A stretch of DNA of 64,000 bases, from positions 1,164,916 through 1,228,915 of the forward strand of contig NZ_ML058597.1 in NCBI RefSeq assembly GCF_003635165.1. The letters run 5' to 3'. A program made the translations under genes and the position numbers. Of the stretch, positions 45,099 to 52,676 are shown one piece after another (position 1 is the stretch's first letter; each line of letters begins with the position of its first letter). Source of the DNA: Burkholderia sp. Nafp2/4-1b (GTDB lineage: Bacteria; Pseudomonadota; Gammaproteobacteria; Burkholderiales; Burkholderiaceae). The notes below the pieces were generated by a model. The model saw nothing but the letters and a program-made list of their open reading frames with translations, made no database searches and had not been told where the DNA came from.

Positions 45099-46265
45099 TC
45101 AGTCGGCCGCGATCCGGCAGGTCGCGTCGCGCTCCCACTGCACGAACACGTCCATGCCGGTGCGCGGCGACGCCAGCCCGCGCCACGCGGGCACGTCGGC
45201 CGTCATGCAGCCGAGCGCCGCCGTGTCGATCTCGAAGCGGTACGACGAGCCGAAATAGCTCCAGTGACGAATGCGTCCCGCCACTTCGTTGTGCGCACCA
45301 TCGCACGACGTCGCCGACACGGCGACCTTCTCCGGGCGCAGCGCGAACAGCAACGGTTCGTCGGGACGCACACCGCATGCGGGTGCAACGAAGCGCGCAT
45401 CGCCGACGCGATAGTGCGTGGCCGCCGCATCGCCGCCGAGCGCGACGCCTTCGATGAAATTGCTCTTGCCGAGGAAGTCCGCGACGAAGCGGTTGGCCGG
45501 CTGTTCGTACAGCCCGTCCGGCGTGCCGATCTGCTCGAGCCGGCCGTCGCGCATGATCGCGATCCGGTCCGACATCGACAGCGCTTCCTCCTGGTCGTGC
45601 GTGACGAACAGGAAGGTCGCGCCGAGCCGTTCGTGCAGCGCCTTCAACTCGACCTGCACCTCGCCGCGCAGCTTGCGGTCGAGCGCGCCGAGCGGTTCGT
45701 CGAGCAGCACGAGATCGGGATCGAACACCAGCGCGCGAGCAATCGCGACGCGCTGCTGCTGGCCGCCCGACAACTGGCGCGGCAGGCGATCGGCGAGATG
45801 ACCGAGCCGCACGAGATCGAGCGCGGCCTTCACGCGCTTCACCGCGTCGGGGCCCTTCTGCTTGCGCACCATCAGCGGATACGCGACGTTCTGCTCGACC
45901 GTCATGTGCGGAAACAGCGCATAGCCCTGGAACACCATCCCGAAGTTGCGCTTCTCCGGCGGCAACGCGACGATGCTGCGGCCGCCGACGCGCAGGTCGC
46001 CGCTGCTCGGATGCTCGAAGCCCGCGACGATCGTCAGCAGCGTCGTCTTGCCCGAACCCGACGGCCCGAGGATCGTCAGGAATTCGCCGCGCGGAACGTC
46101 GAGCGTCGTTTCCCGCAGCGCGTGCACGCTGCCGTAGCGCTTCGACACGCGATCGATCTGCAGGCCGGCGCCGCTCGCGACGCGCCCCTCCGATGCCGCG
46201 CGTGCCGCATGCGCTGCGGTCCTGCCGTCCTCCACACCTGCCGACGTCTCCATCACCGCGCTCAT
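45099..46265 (-). CDS. Pot-type ABC transporter ATP-binding protein (PotA-like)
   Basis: A 388-aa ATPase: Walker A GPSGSGKTT, signature [15 protein letters not shown], Walker B LVLLDEPLGALDRKL, H-loop VTHDQEEAL, then a C-terminal TOBE region. The ATG at 46265 (MSAVMETS) has AGGAGA eight bases away and is preferred to an extension to 46307, which would run over the operator. It heads the seven-gene run 46265-39017 and is divergent from the crotonase operon. A gap of 123 bp separates it from the binding-protein gene. Confidence 0.9.
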   Translation of the reverse strand: MSAVMETSAGVEDGRTAAHAARAASEGRVASGAGLQIDRVSKRYGSVHALRETTLDVPRGEFLTILGPSGSGKTTLLTIVAGFEHPSSGDLRVGGRSIVALPPEKRNFGMVFQGYALFPHMTVEQNVAYPLMVRKQKGPDAVKRVKAALDLVRLGHLADRLPRQLSGGQQQRVAIARALVFDPDLVLLDEPLGALDRKLRGEVQVELKALHERLGATFLFVTHDQEEALSMSDRIAIMRDGRLEQIGTPDGLYEQPANRFVADFLGKSNFIEGVALGGDAAATHYRVGDARFVAPACGVRPDEPLLFALRPEKVAVSATSCDGAHNEVAGRIRHWSYFGSSYRFEIDTAALGCMTADVPAWRGLASPRTGMDVFVQWERDATCRIAAD

Positions 46266-46295
46266 CGTGTGTCTCCTGGTCGACTCACAATTGGG

Positions 46296-46324
46296 TTGAA
46301 CGTTCATTTAACATAACTTATACT
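46296..46324 (+). promoter_or_regulatory. Regulon promoter 2 with operator (crotonase-ACAD-synthetase operon)
   Basis: TTGAAC (46296-46301), a 17-bp spacer and TATACT (46319-46324) drive the rightward CoA operon. The operator core TTGAA-N6-TTTAA (46296-46311) differs from the others by one base, and a perfect TGAACGTTCA lies at 46297-46306. Register with the -35 is the same as at the other three sites. It may also affect the divergent Pot-type operon. Confidence 0.72.
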
Positions 46325-46410
46325 ATGCCGAAATGCGGTCCGCAAGTAGCGGCGACCCTTGCCGGCTCTGACACACACCGACACACAACAACCAGGAGAC
46401 AGTGATCAGC

Positions 46411-47199
46411 ATGAGCATCGACGACATCCGAATCGAACGGCACGACGGCGTCGTGACCCTTCGCCTGAACCGCCCGGCGAAACGCAATTCGCTCGCGCGG
46501 CCGCATCTCGACTTTCTTCGCGAGACGCTCGAAGCACTCGCGAACGATTCGGCCGTGCGCTGCGTCGTGCTGACCGGCAGCGGCAGCGCGTTCTGTGCCG
46601 GCGCGGACGTCGACGAATGGGCCGAGGCCGAGCGCAACGGCGAACTCGACACCTACGGCTGGACCGAGCGTGCGCACCGCTTCGTGCAGGTGCTGGCCGC
46701 GTTTCCGCGCCCGACGATTGCCGCGCTGAACGGCTCGACGGTCGGCGCGGGCACCGACATCGGTTTCGCGTGCGACTTCCGCATCGCGAGCACGGTGGCG
46801 ACGCTGCGCTGCGGGTATACGGGCATGGGCTACAGCCCCGACATGGGCGGAAGCTGGTTCCTGCCGCGCATCGCGCGCCCCGACGTCGCACGCCGCTTCA
46901 TCTTCCTCAACGAACGCTGGAACGCGCAGGACGCGCTCGCGGCCGGGCTCGTGTCCGAAGTCGTCGACGCCGATGCATTCGCCGAGCACGTCGCGGCGTT
47001 CGCCGCACGGCTCGCGCAGGGGCCGAGCGTCGCGTTCGGCCATACCAAGGCACTGCTCGCGCAATCGCTCACGCAGACGCTCGCGGAGCAACTGCGCGGC
47101 GAGCTGGCGGCCGGCGTCGCGTGCGGTCACAGCGAGGACGGCCAGGAAGCGCTTCGCGCGTCGGTCGAAGGCCGCGCACCTCATTTTGTCGGGAGATGA
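46411..47199 (+). CDS. Enoyl-CoA hydratase/isomerase family protein
   Basis: A 262-aa crotonase. Oxyanion-hole segments SAFCAGADVDEW and STVGAGTDIGFACDF are present. The first hydratase Glu is replaced by Asp (GTDIG) and the second by Tyr; instead YSPDMGGSW has the Asp found in PaaG/isomerase-type crotonases, so the reaction may be double-bond isomerisation or another crotonase reaction. The ATG at 46411 is used; an in-frame GTG at 46402 lies too close to the AGGAGA site. It is the first gene of a three-gene CoA operon, 3 bp before the dehydrogenase. Confidence 0.85.
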   Translation: MSIDDIRIERHDGVVTLRLNRPAKRNSLARPHLDFLRETLEALANDSAVRCVVLTGSGSAFCAGADVDEWAEAERNGELDTYGWTERAHRFVQVLAAFPRPTIAALNGSTVGAGTDIGFACDFRIASTVATLRCGYTGMGYSPDMGGSWFLPRIARPDVARRFIFLNERWNAQDALAAGLVSEVVDADAFAEHVAAFAARLAQGPSVAFGHTKALLAQSLTQTLAEQLRGELAAGVACGHSEDGQEALRASVEGRAPHFVGR

Positions 47200-47202
47200 T
47201 CG

Positions 47203-48360
47203 ATGGATTTTTCGCTGACCCAAGAGCAGGAAATGCTGGTTTCGTCGCTGCGCCAGTTCGTCGAGAAGGAACTGCAGCCTCATGAATTCGCGGTCGATCG
47301 CGCGGACGACGTGCCGCCCGAACTCGCCGACTCGATTCGCCGCAAGTCGCTTGAACTCGGCTTCTACGCGTTCAACATGCCGGAAAGCGCGGGCGGCCCC
47401 GGCCTCGACTACGTGACGCAGGCGCTCGTCGAGCGCGAGCTCGGCCGCACGAGCTGGGCGCTGCACGTGTTCGTCGCGCGGCCGAGCAAGATCCTGATGG
47501 CGTGCAAGGGCGACCAGATCGAGCGCTACCTGAAACCGGCCGTGCGCGGCGAGCGCGTCGACTGCTTCGCGCTGACCGAACCGGGCGCCGGCTCCGATGC
47601 GATGGGCATCCGCACGCGCGCGGTGCGCGACGGCGACGACTACGTGATCAACGGCAGCAAGCACTTCATCAGTCACGCGGATACGGCCGACTTCGTGATC
47701 CTGTTCGCCGTCACCGGCGAGGAGGAAGTGCGCGGCCAGAAGCGCAAGCGCGTGACCTGCTTCCTGATCGACAAGGACACGCCGGGCATGACCGTGCGGC
47801 GCGGCCCGCACTGCACGAGCCTGCGCGGCTACCACCAGTCGGAAATCTTCCTGAGCGACTGCCGCGTGAGCGCCGCGCAGATCCTCGGCGAAGAACATCG
47901 CGGCTTCGAACTCGCGAACGACTGGCTCACCGCCGGCCGCGTGATGGTCGCCGCGAACAACATCGGCCGCGCGCAGCGCGCGTTCGAGATGGCCGCCGAA
48001 TGGGCCGCGACGCGTCATCAGTTCGGCAAGCGCATCGGCGATTTCCAGGGCACGTCGTTCAAGCTCGCGGACATGCAGACCGAGATCCGCGCGGCGGAAC
48101 TCGTCACGCTCTACACCGCGCAGAAGCTCGACCAGGGCACGATGACCGACGGCGACGCCGCGCTCGCGAAGCTGCTGGCCACCGAGACGCTCGGCCGCGT
48201 GACCGATCACGCGGTGCAGATCTACGGCGGCATGGGGTTGATGGACGAGCTGCCGATCGAGCGCTTCTGGCGCGATGCGCGCATCGAGCGCATCTGGGAA
48301 GGCACGTCCGAGATTCAGCGCCACATCCTGTCCAAGGAAATCCTCCGACGCTACAGCTGA
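47203..48360 (+). CDS. Acyl-CoA dehydrogenase family protein
   Basis: A 385-aa FAD-dependent acyl-CoA dehydrogenase. CFALTEPGAGSDAMG is the FAD/substrate loop, RHQFGKRIGDFQ and QIYGGMGLMDELPIERFWRDA are conserved, and the catalytic Glu is E366 in WEGTSEIQ. It would introduce the 2,3-double bond into an acyl-CoA, here probably one made by the synthetase encoded next. Spacing to its neighbours is 3 bp upstream and 50 bp downstream. Confidence 0.92.
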   Translation: MDFSLTQEQEMLVSSLRQFVEKELQPHEFAVDRADDVPPELADSIRRKSLELGFYAFNMPESAGGPGLDYVTQALVERELGRTSWALHVFVARPSKILMACKGDQIERYLKPAVRGERVDCFALTEPGAGSDAMGIRTRAVRDGDDYVINGSKHFISHADTADFVILFAVTGEEEVRGQKRKRVTCFLIDKDTPGMTVRRGPHCTSLRGYHQSEIFLSDCRVSAAQILGEEHRGFELANDWLTAGRVMVAANNIGRAQRAFEMAAEWAATRHQFGKRIGDFQGTSFKLADMQTEIRAAELVTLYTAQKLDQGTMTDGDAALAKLLATETLGRVTDHAVQIYGGMGLMDELPIERFWRDARIERIWEGTSEIQRHILSKEILRRYS

Positions 48361-48410
48361 CGCGAACCGTCGCGCCGGTGCGTCCGGCGCGCGTTCAAAA
48401 AGGACACTTC

Positions 48411-50552
48411 ATGACCTCCTCTCCCGAAGTCAGGGACCGCCGCGCGACGGCCGCGGCCAATCTGCGCCGGCTGCTCGATCCGGCCAGCATCGCGTTCGTC
48501 GGCGGACGCGGCATCGCGGGCGCCGTGCAGCGCTGTCGCGATTACGGCTATGCCGGCGACGTCTGGCTCGTCAACCCGAACCATGCGGAGCTCGACGGCG
48601 TGCGCTGCCACGCGAGCATCGCCGACCTGCCCGCCGCACCGGACGCCGTGTTCGTCGCGGTGCCCGCGCGCCAGGCGATCGATGTCGTGCGCGCGCTCGC
48701 CGAACGCGGCGCGGGCGGCGCGATCGTCTACGCATCGGGCTTCTCCGAAACGGGCGCCGACGGCGCCGCGCTACAGCAGGCGCTGATCGACGCGGCCGGC
48801 GACATGGCCATGCTCGGCCCGAACTGCTACGGGCTGATCAACGGGCTGAACGGCAGCGCGCTGTGGCCGGTCGCGCACGGTGCGCCGCGCGTCGAGTCGG
48901 GTGTCGCGGTGATCACGCAGAGCGGCAACCTCGCCTACAACCTGTCGATGAGCGCGCGCTCCGTGCCGTTCGCGTATCTCGCGAGCGTCGGCAACCAGGC
49001 GTCGGTCGACATCGCGCGCCTCGTCGATGCGTTCGTCGACGATCCGCGCATCCGCGCGATCGGCGTGCATCTCGAAGGGTTGAAGGACGTGCGCGCGTTC
49101 AGCGAGGCCGCGGCGCGCGCGCTCGCACGCGGCGTGCCGATCGTCGCGCTGAAGAGCGGCACGTCGACGCTCGGCGCGCAGCTCGCGATGAGCCACACGA
49201 GCTCGCTCGCGGGTTCGGACGCACTGTACGACGCATTATTCAGGCGACTCGGCGTGATCCGCGTGAAGGATCCGGTCGGCCTCGTCGAGACGCTGAAGCT
49301 GCTCGCGATCGCCGGTGTGCCCGAGTGCCGCACGCTCGCCGCGCTGGCGACGTCCGGCGGCGACGCGGGGCTCGTCGCGGATCTCGGCGAAGCGCGCGGC
49401 ATTGCATTCCCGCCGGTGGGCGACGCCGGCCGCACTGCGCTCGGCAACGTGCTGCCCGCTTACGCGACGATCGCGAACCCGCTCGATTTCACGACGACGC
49501 CGTGGGGCGATCCCGACAAGATGCGCGCGTGCTGCGACGCGCTGCTCGCCGATCGTCCGGGCGCCGCCGCGATGATCCTCGACTATCCGCAGGAAGCGAC
49601 CGGCGAGCGGCCGCTGTGCGATATCGCGGCGAACGCGTTCGCCGCGTCCGCGCGCCAGCACGGCGTGGTCGGCGCGGTGATCTCGGTGTTTCCGGACCTG
49701 ACGCCGCCCGACCACGCGGCCCGCATGGCCGCCGCCGGCATTGCGCCGCTGCAGGGGCTCGCCGACGGGATCGACGCGATCGGCGCGGCGATGACCTATG
49801 GCGACACGCGCCGCCGCGTGCTCGATGCCGATGCGCTGAACGCGCTGCCGGTGCTGCGCGCGGGCCGCAGCGGCAGCGGCAACGGCAACGGCAGCGCGAC
49901 GCTGCACGACGAATGGGCGAGCAAGCGGATGCTGGCCGCGCACGGGCTCGACGTGCCGGCGGCCGAATGCGTCGCGCCCGCCGACGCGCCGGCTGCCGCG
50001 CAGCGGCTCGGCTTCCCGGTCTGCGTGAAGGTGGTCAGCGATCGCCTGCCGCACAAGACCGAGGCCGGCGCGGTCGCGTTGAAGCTGGGCTCGCCCGACG
50101 CTGTGGCCGCCGCCGTCGAGCGGATGACCGAACAGGTCGCGCGGTACGCGCCGGACGTGCGTGTCGAGCGGATCCTCGTCGAGAAGATGGCCGACGCGCC
50201 GCTGCTCGAACTGATCGTCGGCGTGAAGCGCGAGCCGAATTTCGGTCTGGCGCTGGTGCTCGGCACCGGCGGCGTGCTGGTCGAGCTGATCCGCGACACC
50301 GCGACGCTGCTGCTTCCGGTGCGCGAAAGCGACGTGCGCGACGCGCTGCTCGGGCTGAAGCTCGGCCCGCTGCTGACCGGCTATCGCGGGCGGCCGAAGG
50401 CCGATCTCGATGCGGTCGTCGCGAACGTGATGGCGATCGCGCGCTTCGCGCAGACGCACGCCGATACGCTCGTCGAGCTCGACGTCAATCCGCTGCTGGT
50501 GATGGAACGCGGCGCGGTGGCCGTCGATGCGCTGGTGAGGCTCGACGCGTGA
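48411..50552 (+). CDS. NDP-forming acyl-CoA synthetase (fused alpha-beta ATP-grasp type)
   Basis: A 713-aa enzyme with a CoA-binding Rossmann domain (LLDPASIAFVGGRG), succinyl-CoA-ligase-like domains with the phospho-His in AMSHTSSLAGSD, and a C-terminal ATP-grasp domain (KRMLAAHGLDVPAAE ... FPVCVKVVSDRLPHKTEAG). It activates a carboxylic acid to its CoA thioester with ATP. The two halves are joined by a Gly/Ser/Asn linker coded by a short ggcaac/ggcagc repeat (~49866-49890). It completes an activation-dehydrogenation-crotonase set. Ferulate-type Fcs enzymes have a different fold, so phenylpropanoid use is not implied. Confidence 0.88.
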   Translation: MTSSPEVRDRRATAAANLRRLLDPASIAFVGGRGIAGAVQRCRDYGYAGDVWLVNPNHAELDGVRCHASIADLPAAPDAVFVAVPARQAIDVVRALAERGAGGAIVYASGFSETGADGAALQQALIDAAGDMAMLGPNCYGLINGLNGSALWPVAHGAPRVESGVAVITQSGNLAYNLSMSARSVPFAYLASVGNQASVDIARLVDAFVDDPRIRAIGVHLEGLKDVRAFSEAAARALARGVPIVALKSGTSTLGAQLAMSHTSSLAGSDALYDALFRRLGVIRVKDPVGLVETLKLLAIAGVPECRTLAALATSGGDAGLVADLGEARGIAFPPVGDAGRTALGNVLPAYATIANPLDFTTTPWGDPDKMRACCDALLADRPGAAAMILDYPQEATGERPLCDIAANAFAASARQHGVVGAVISVFPDLTPPDHAARMAAAGIAPLQGLADGIDAIGAAMTYGDTRRRVLDADALNALPVLRAGRSGSGNGNGSATLHDEWASKRMLAAHGLDVPAAECVAPADAPAAAQRLGFPVCVKVVSDRLPHKTEAGAVALKLGSPDAVAAAVERMTEQVARYAPDVRVERILVEKMADAPLLELIVGVKREPNFGLALVLGTGGVLVELIRDTATLLLPVRESDVRDALLGLKLGPLLTGYRGRPKADLDAVVANVMAIARFAQTHADTLVELDVNPLLVMERGAVAVDALVRLDA

Positions 50553-50567
50553 TGCTCGTCTGAAACG

Positions 50568-50604
50568 CAACGGCCCGCTCACGCGATACGCGAGCGGGCC
50601 GTTG
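50568..50604. terminator. Bidirectional hairpin between synthetase and porin genes
   Basis: A 13-bp perfect stem (50568-50580 with 50592-50604) separates two convergent genes. There is no T-run, so it is a likely but not classical terminator for both. Confidence 0.55.
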
Positions 50605-50638
50605 CCGGATTGACTGTCGGCCCGGGAACGAGAAAGGA

Positions 50639-51769
50639 TCAGAAGTTATGCCGCATGCCGATGCGAGCGGCAGCCTGCGTGCGGCTCGTCGACGGCGTGA
50701 AGCTGTAGCCGATCACCGCATCGACGCCGTTCGACGCGCGCATCCAGTCGACCGCCGCATAGACGTCGGTGCGCTTCGACAGCGCGTAATGCGCGCCGAG
50801 CGCGACTTCGTGCCAGTGATGGCCTTCGAACGTCGTGTACTGGTAGCCCGCGACCAGCGACAGCGGCACGGTCGCCTGGTACAGGCCGCCCGCCTCGTAC
50901 ACGCGCATCGTCGACGATTGCCCGTAGCCCTTGAACGTGGTGTTGCTGAAGTCCGCGTTCAGCGTCAGCTTGCCGAGCGTGTACGACGCACCGATGCCGA
51001 AGATCGACTGCGAGTCGACCGCGAACGGCGTCGAATCGTGCAGATCGGTGACGGCACCCGTCGCCGGATCGACTGTCGCGACCGTCTGGCCAAGCATCGT
51101 GCGCACGCCCATCTGCGCATACGGGTCGAGCGCCGCGAGCCGGCGAGGCTTGTTGAGCCGCGTATAGTTGCCGCCCGCCGAGAAATCGCCGTGCGTATAG
51201 GTCGCGCCGGCGCTCCACGCGCTGCCGTCGTGGAAGCTGCCGGCATCGTTGCTGAACGAATACATGCCGCCGACCACGAGCCCGTGGAAGCTGTTGCTGA
51301 CGAATTTCACCGCGTTCTGCAGCCGGTCGCCGCTCTGCCGGTCGAAGTCGCCGAGGTGCACGCCGTAGCCGCTGCCGAACGCGCTCACGTTGTACGCGGC
51401 CGTGAAGTCGAATGCGAAGTCGTACTGATTGCCGAACGTCAGCGTGCCCCAGTCGTTGCCGAGCCCGACATACGCCTGCCGCCCGAACATGGCGCCGCCC
51501 TGGTTCAGCTTGCCGGTGCCGAGCCGGAAGCCGCTCTCGAGCTTGAGCACCGCCTTGTTGCCGCCGCCGAGATCCTCGGTGCCCATCAGGCCGAAGCGAT
51601 TGCCGTACGACACGCCGTCGTCGAACAGGTACGCATGCGCGCCGCCCGTGTTGTTCACGTAGGTGATGCCGCCGTCGATGATCCCGTACAGCGACACGCT
51701 GCTCTGGGCATGGGCGTAGCCGTGGACCATCACCGACATCATGCCGGCCAGCAGGAAGCGCTTCTTCAT
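50639..51769 (-). CDS. Gram-negative general porin (OmpC/Omp38 type)
   Basis: A 376-aa outer-membrane trimeric porin. A signal peptide ends near YAHAQS, the mature chain starts SSVSLYGIIDGGITYVNN as in Burkholderia porins, amphipathic strands alternate through the chain, and it ends with the obligatory aromatic F (GMRHNF). It should let small hydrophilic solutes into the periplasm. Its promoter carries the shared operator, so it is probably a substrate-specific porin of the island's pathway rather than a constitutive one. Confidence 0.93.
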   Translation of the reverse strand: MKKRFLLAGMMSVMVHGYAHAQSSVSLYGIIDGGITYVNNTGGAHAYLFDDGVSYGNRFGLMGTEDLGGGNKAVLKLESGFRLGTGKLNQGGAMFGRQAYVGLGNDWGTLTFGNQYDFAFDFTAAYNVSAFGSGYGVHLGDFDRQSGDRLQNAVKFVSNSFHGLVVGGMYSFSNDAGSFHDGSAWSAGATYTHGDFSAGGNYTRLNKPRRLAALDPYAQMGVRTMLGQTVATVDPATGAVTDLHDSTPFAVDSQSIFGIGASYTLGKLTLNADFSNTTFKGYGQSSTMRVYEAGGLYQATVPLSLVAGYQYTTFEGHHWHEVALGAHYALSKRTDVYAAVDWMRASNGVDAVIGYSFTPSTSRTQAAARIGMRHNF

Positions 51770-51862
51770 TTCGGTGTCTCCGGTTGCCGCGCGCGGCGGC
51801 TCGATTTTTCGTTGTGCGTGAACGCCGCCGGCCTGCTTCGTTTCGGCACCGCGGCGCTGGCG

Positions 51863-51891
51863 AGTATAGGTTTCGTTGAATGAATGTTCAA
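51863..51891 (-). promoter_or_regulatory. Regulon promoter 3 with operator (porin)
   Basis: On the minus strand TTGAAC (51891-51886), a 17-bp spacer and TATACT (51868-51863) lie about 95 bp before the porin ATG. TTGAA-N6-TTCAA (51876-51891) overlaps the -35. The string cgagtatagg at the -10 is identical to that of promoter 1. Confidence 0.75.
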
Positions 51892-51944
51892 TCGATTGAA
51901 GAGCCGGAACGCACCGGTGTTTACACCCATCGGCGATTTCATTA

Positions 51945-51973
51945 TTGAAAAAACGTTCAACCCGTCATAACAT
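51945..51973 (+). promoter_or_regulatory. Regulon promoter 4 with operator (thioesterase-aldehyde dehydrogenase)
   Basis: TTGAAA (51945-51950), a 17-bp spacer and TAACAT (51968-51973) lie ~58 bp before the thioesterase ATG. TTGAA-N6-TTCAA (51945-51960) covers the -35, in the same register as the other three sites. Together with promoter 3 it makes a divergent double-operator region. Confidence 0.7.
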
Positions 51974-52030
51974 CGGTCGGCAGCCCGCGGACGACGTGCG
52001 GGCCCGTTCCGAAACCTCGGAGTGCACTGG

Positions 52031-52645
52031 ATGACGACCACCCTCAGCCCCGCCGCCGAGCCGCGCCTGCGCTCGGCCTACGAAGGACAGAAGTCGCGCC
52101 CGTACGACCCGGCCGCGCCGATCGCGACGCCGCTCGAACTGCATCGCTGCACCGTCCGGCCCGAGTGGGTCGACTACAACGGCCACATGAGCGAATCGTG
52201 CTACCTGCTCGTGTTCGGCGACAGCAGCGATGCGTTGTTCCGCTACTTCGGCATCGACGACGACTATCGCGAGGCCGGCTGCTCGATCTATTCGGCGGAA
52301 ACGCATATCCGCCACCTGCGTGAAGCAATGCTCGGCGAGCCGCTGCGGCTCACGGTGCGGCTGCTCGACATGGACGACCGCCGGCTGCACGTGTTCCATT
52401 CGATGCATCACGCGACGACCGGCGCGCAGCTCGCGACCGGCGAACAGTTGCTGACGCACGTGGACATGCACGCGAAGCGCTCGGCACCGTTCCCGGCCGC
52501 GATCCGCCGGCATCTCGACGCGATTCACGCGGAACATGCGCGTGCGCCGCGCGAGCCGCACGCGGGTCGTGCGATCGCGATCCGCCGCCCGTCCGCTGCT
52601 GCTTCCGCACCTTCCGCATCTTCCGCATCTTCCACTGCCCGCTGA
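52031..52645 (+). CDS. Hotdog-fold acyl-CoA thioesterase (betainyl-CoA thioesterase-like)
   Basis: A 204-aa 4HBT-type thioesterase. The helix start VRPEWVDYNGHMSESCYLLV carries the catalytic Asp/His-Met pattern, and YSAETHIRHLREAMLGEPL strongly resembles the thioesterase domain fused to, or encoded beside, carnitine 3-dehydrogenases (CdhB, betainyl-CoA). The last ~17 residues are Ser/Ala-rich low complexity coded by a cttccgcat-type repeat and are probably dispensable. The ATG at 52031 follows CGGAG at good spacing. An acyl-CoA with a quaternary or guanidino end is a likely substrate (inference). Confidence 0.8.
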   Translation: MTTTLSPAAEPRLRSAYEGQKSRPYDPAAPIATPLELHRCTVRPEWVDYNGHMSESCYLLVFGDSSDALFRYFGIDDDYREAGCSIYSAETHIRHLREAMLGEPLRLTVRLLDMDDRRLHVFHSMHHATTGAQLATGEQLLTHVDMHAKRSAPFPAAIRRHLDAIHAEHARAPREPHAGRAIAIRRPSAAASAPSASSASSTAR

Positions 52646-52676
52646 CCACGCCGAACCACGACGAAGGAGCTTTCCC

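Noticed and set aside
47502-48410. Upstream extension of the acyl-CoA synthetase frame into the dehydrogenase gene
   Set aside because: The extension is out-of-frame dehydrogenase sequence, and the ATG at 48411 has an AAAGGA ribosome site.
46411-50552. Ferulate/phenylpropanoid degradation cluster (Fcs-Ech-Vdh)
   Set aside because: The synthetase is of the NDP-forming ATP-grasp type, the crotonase lacks the expected residues, and linked genes point to amine-type substrates, so this reading is less supported though not excluded.
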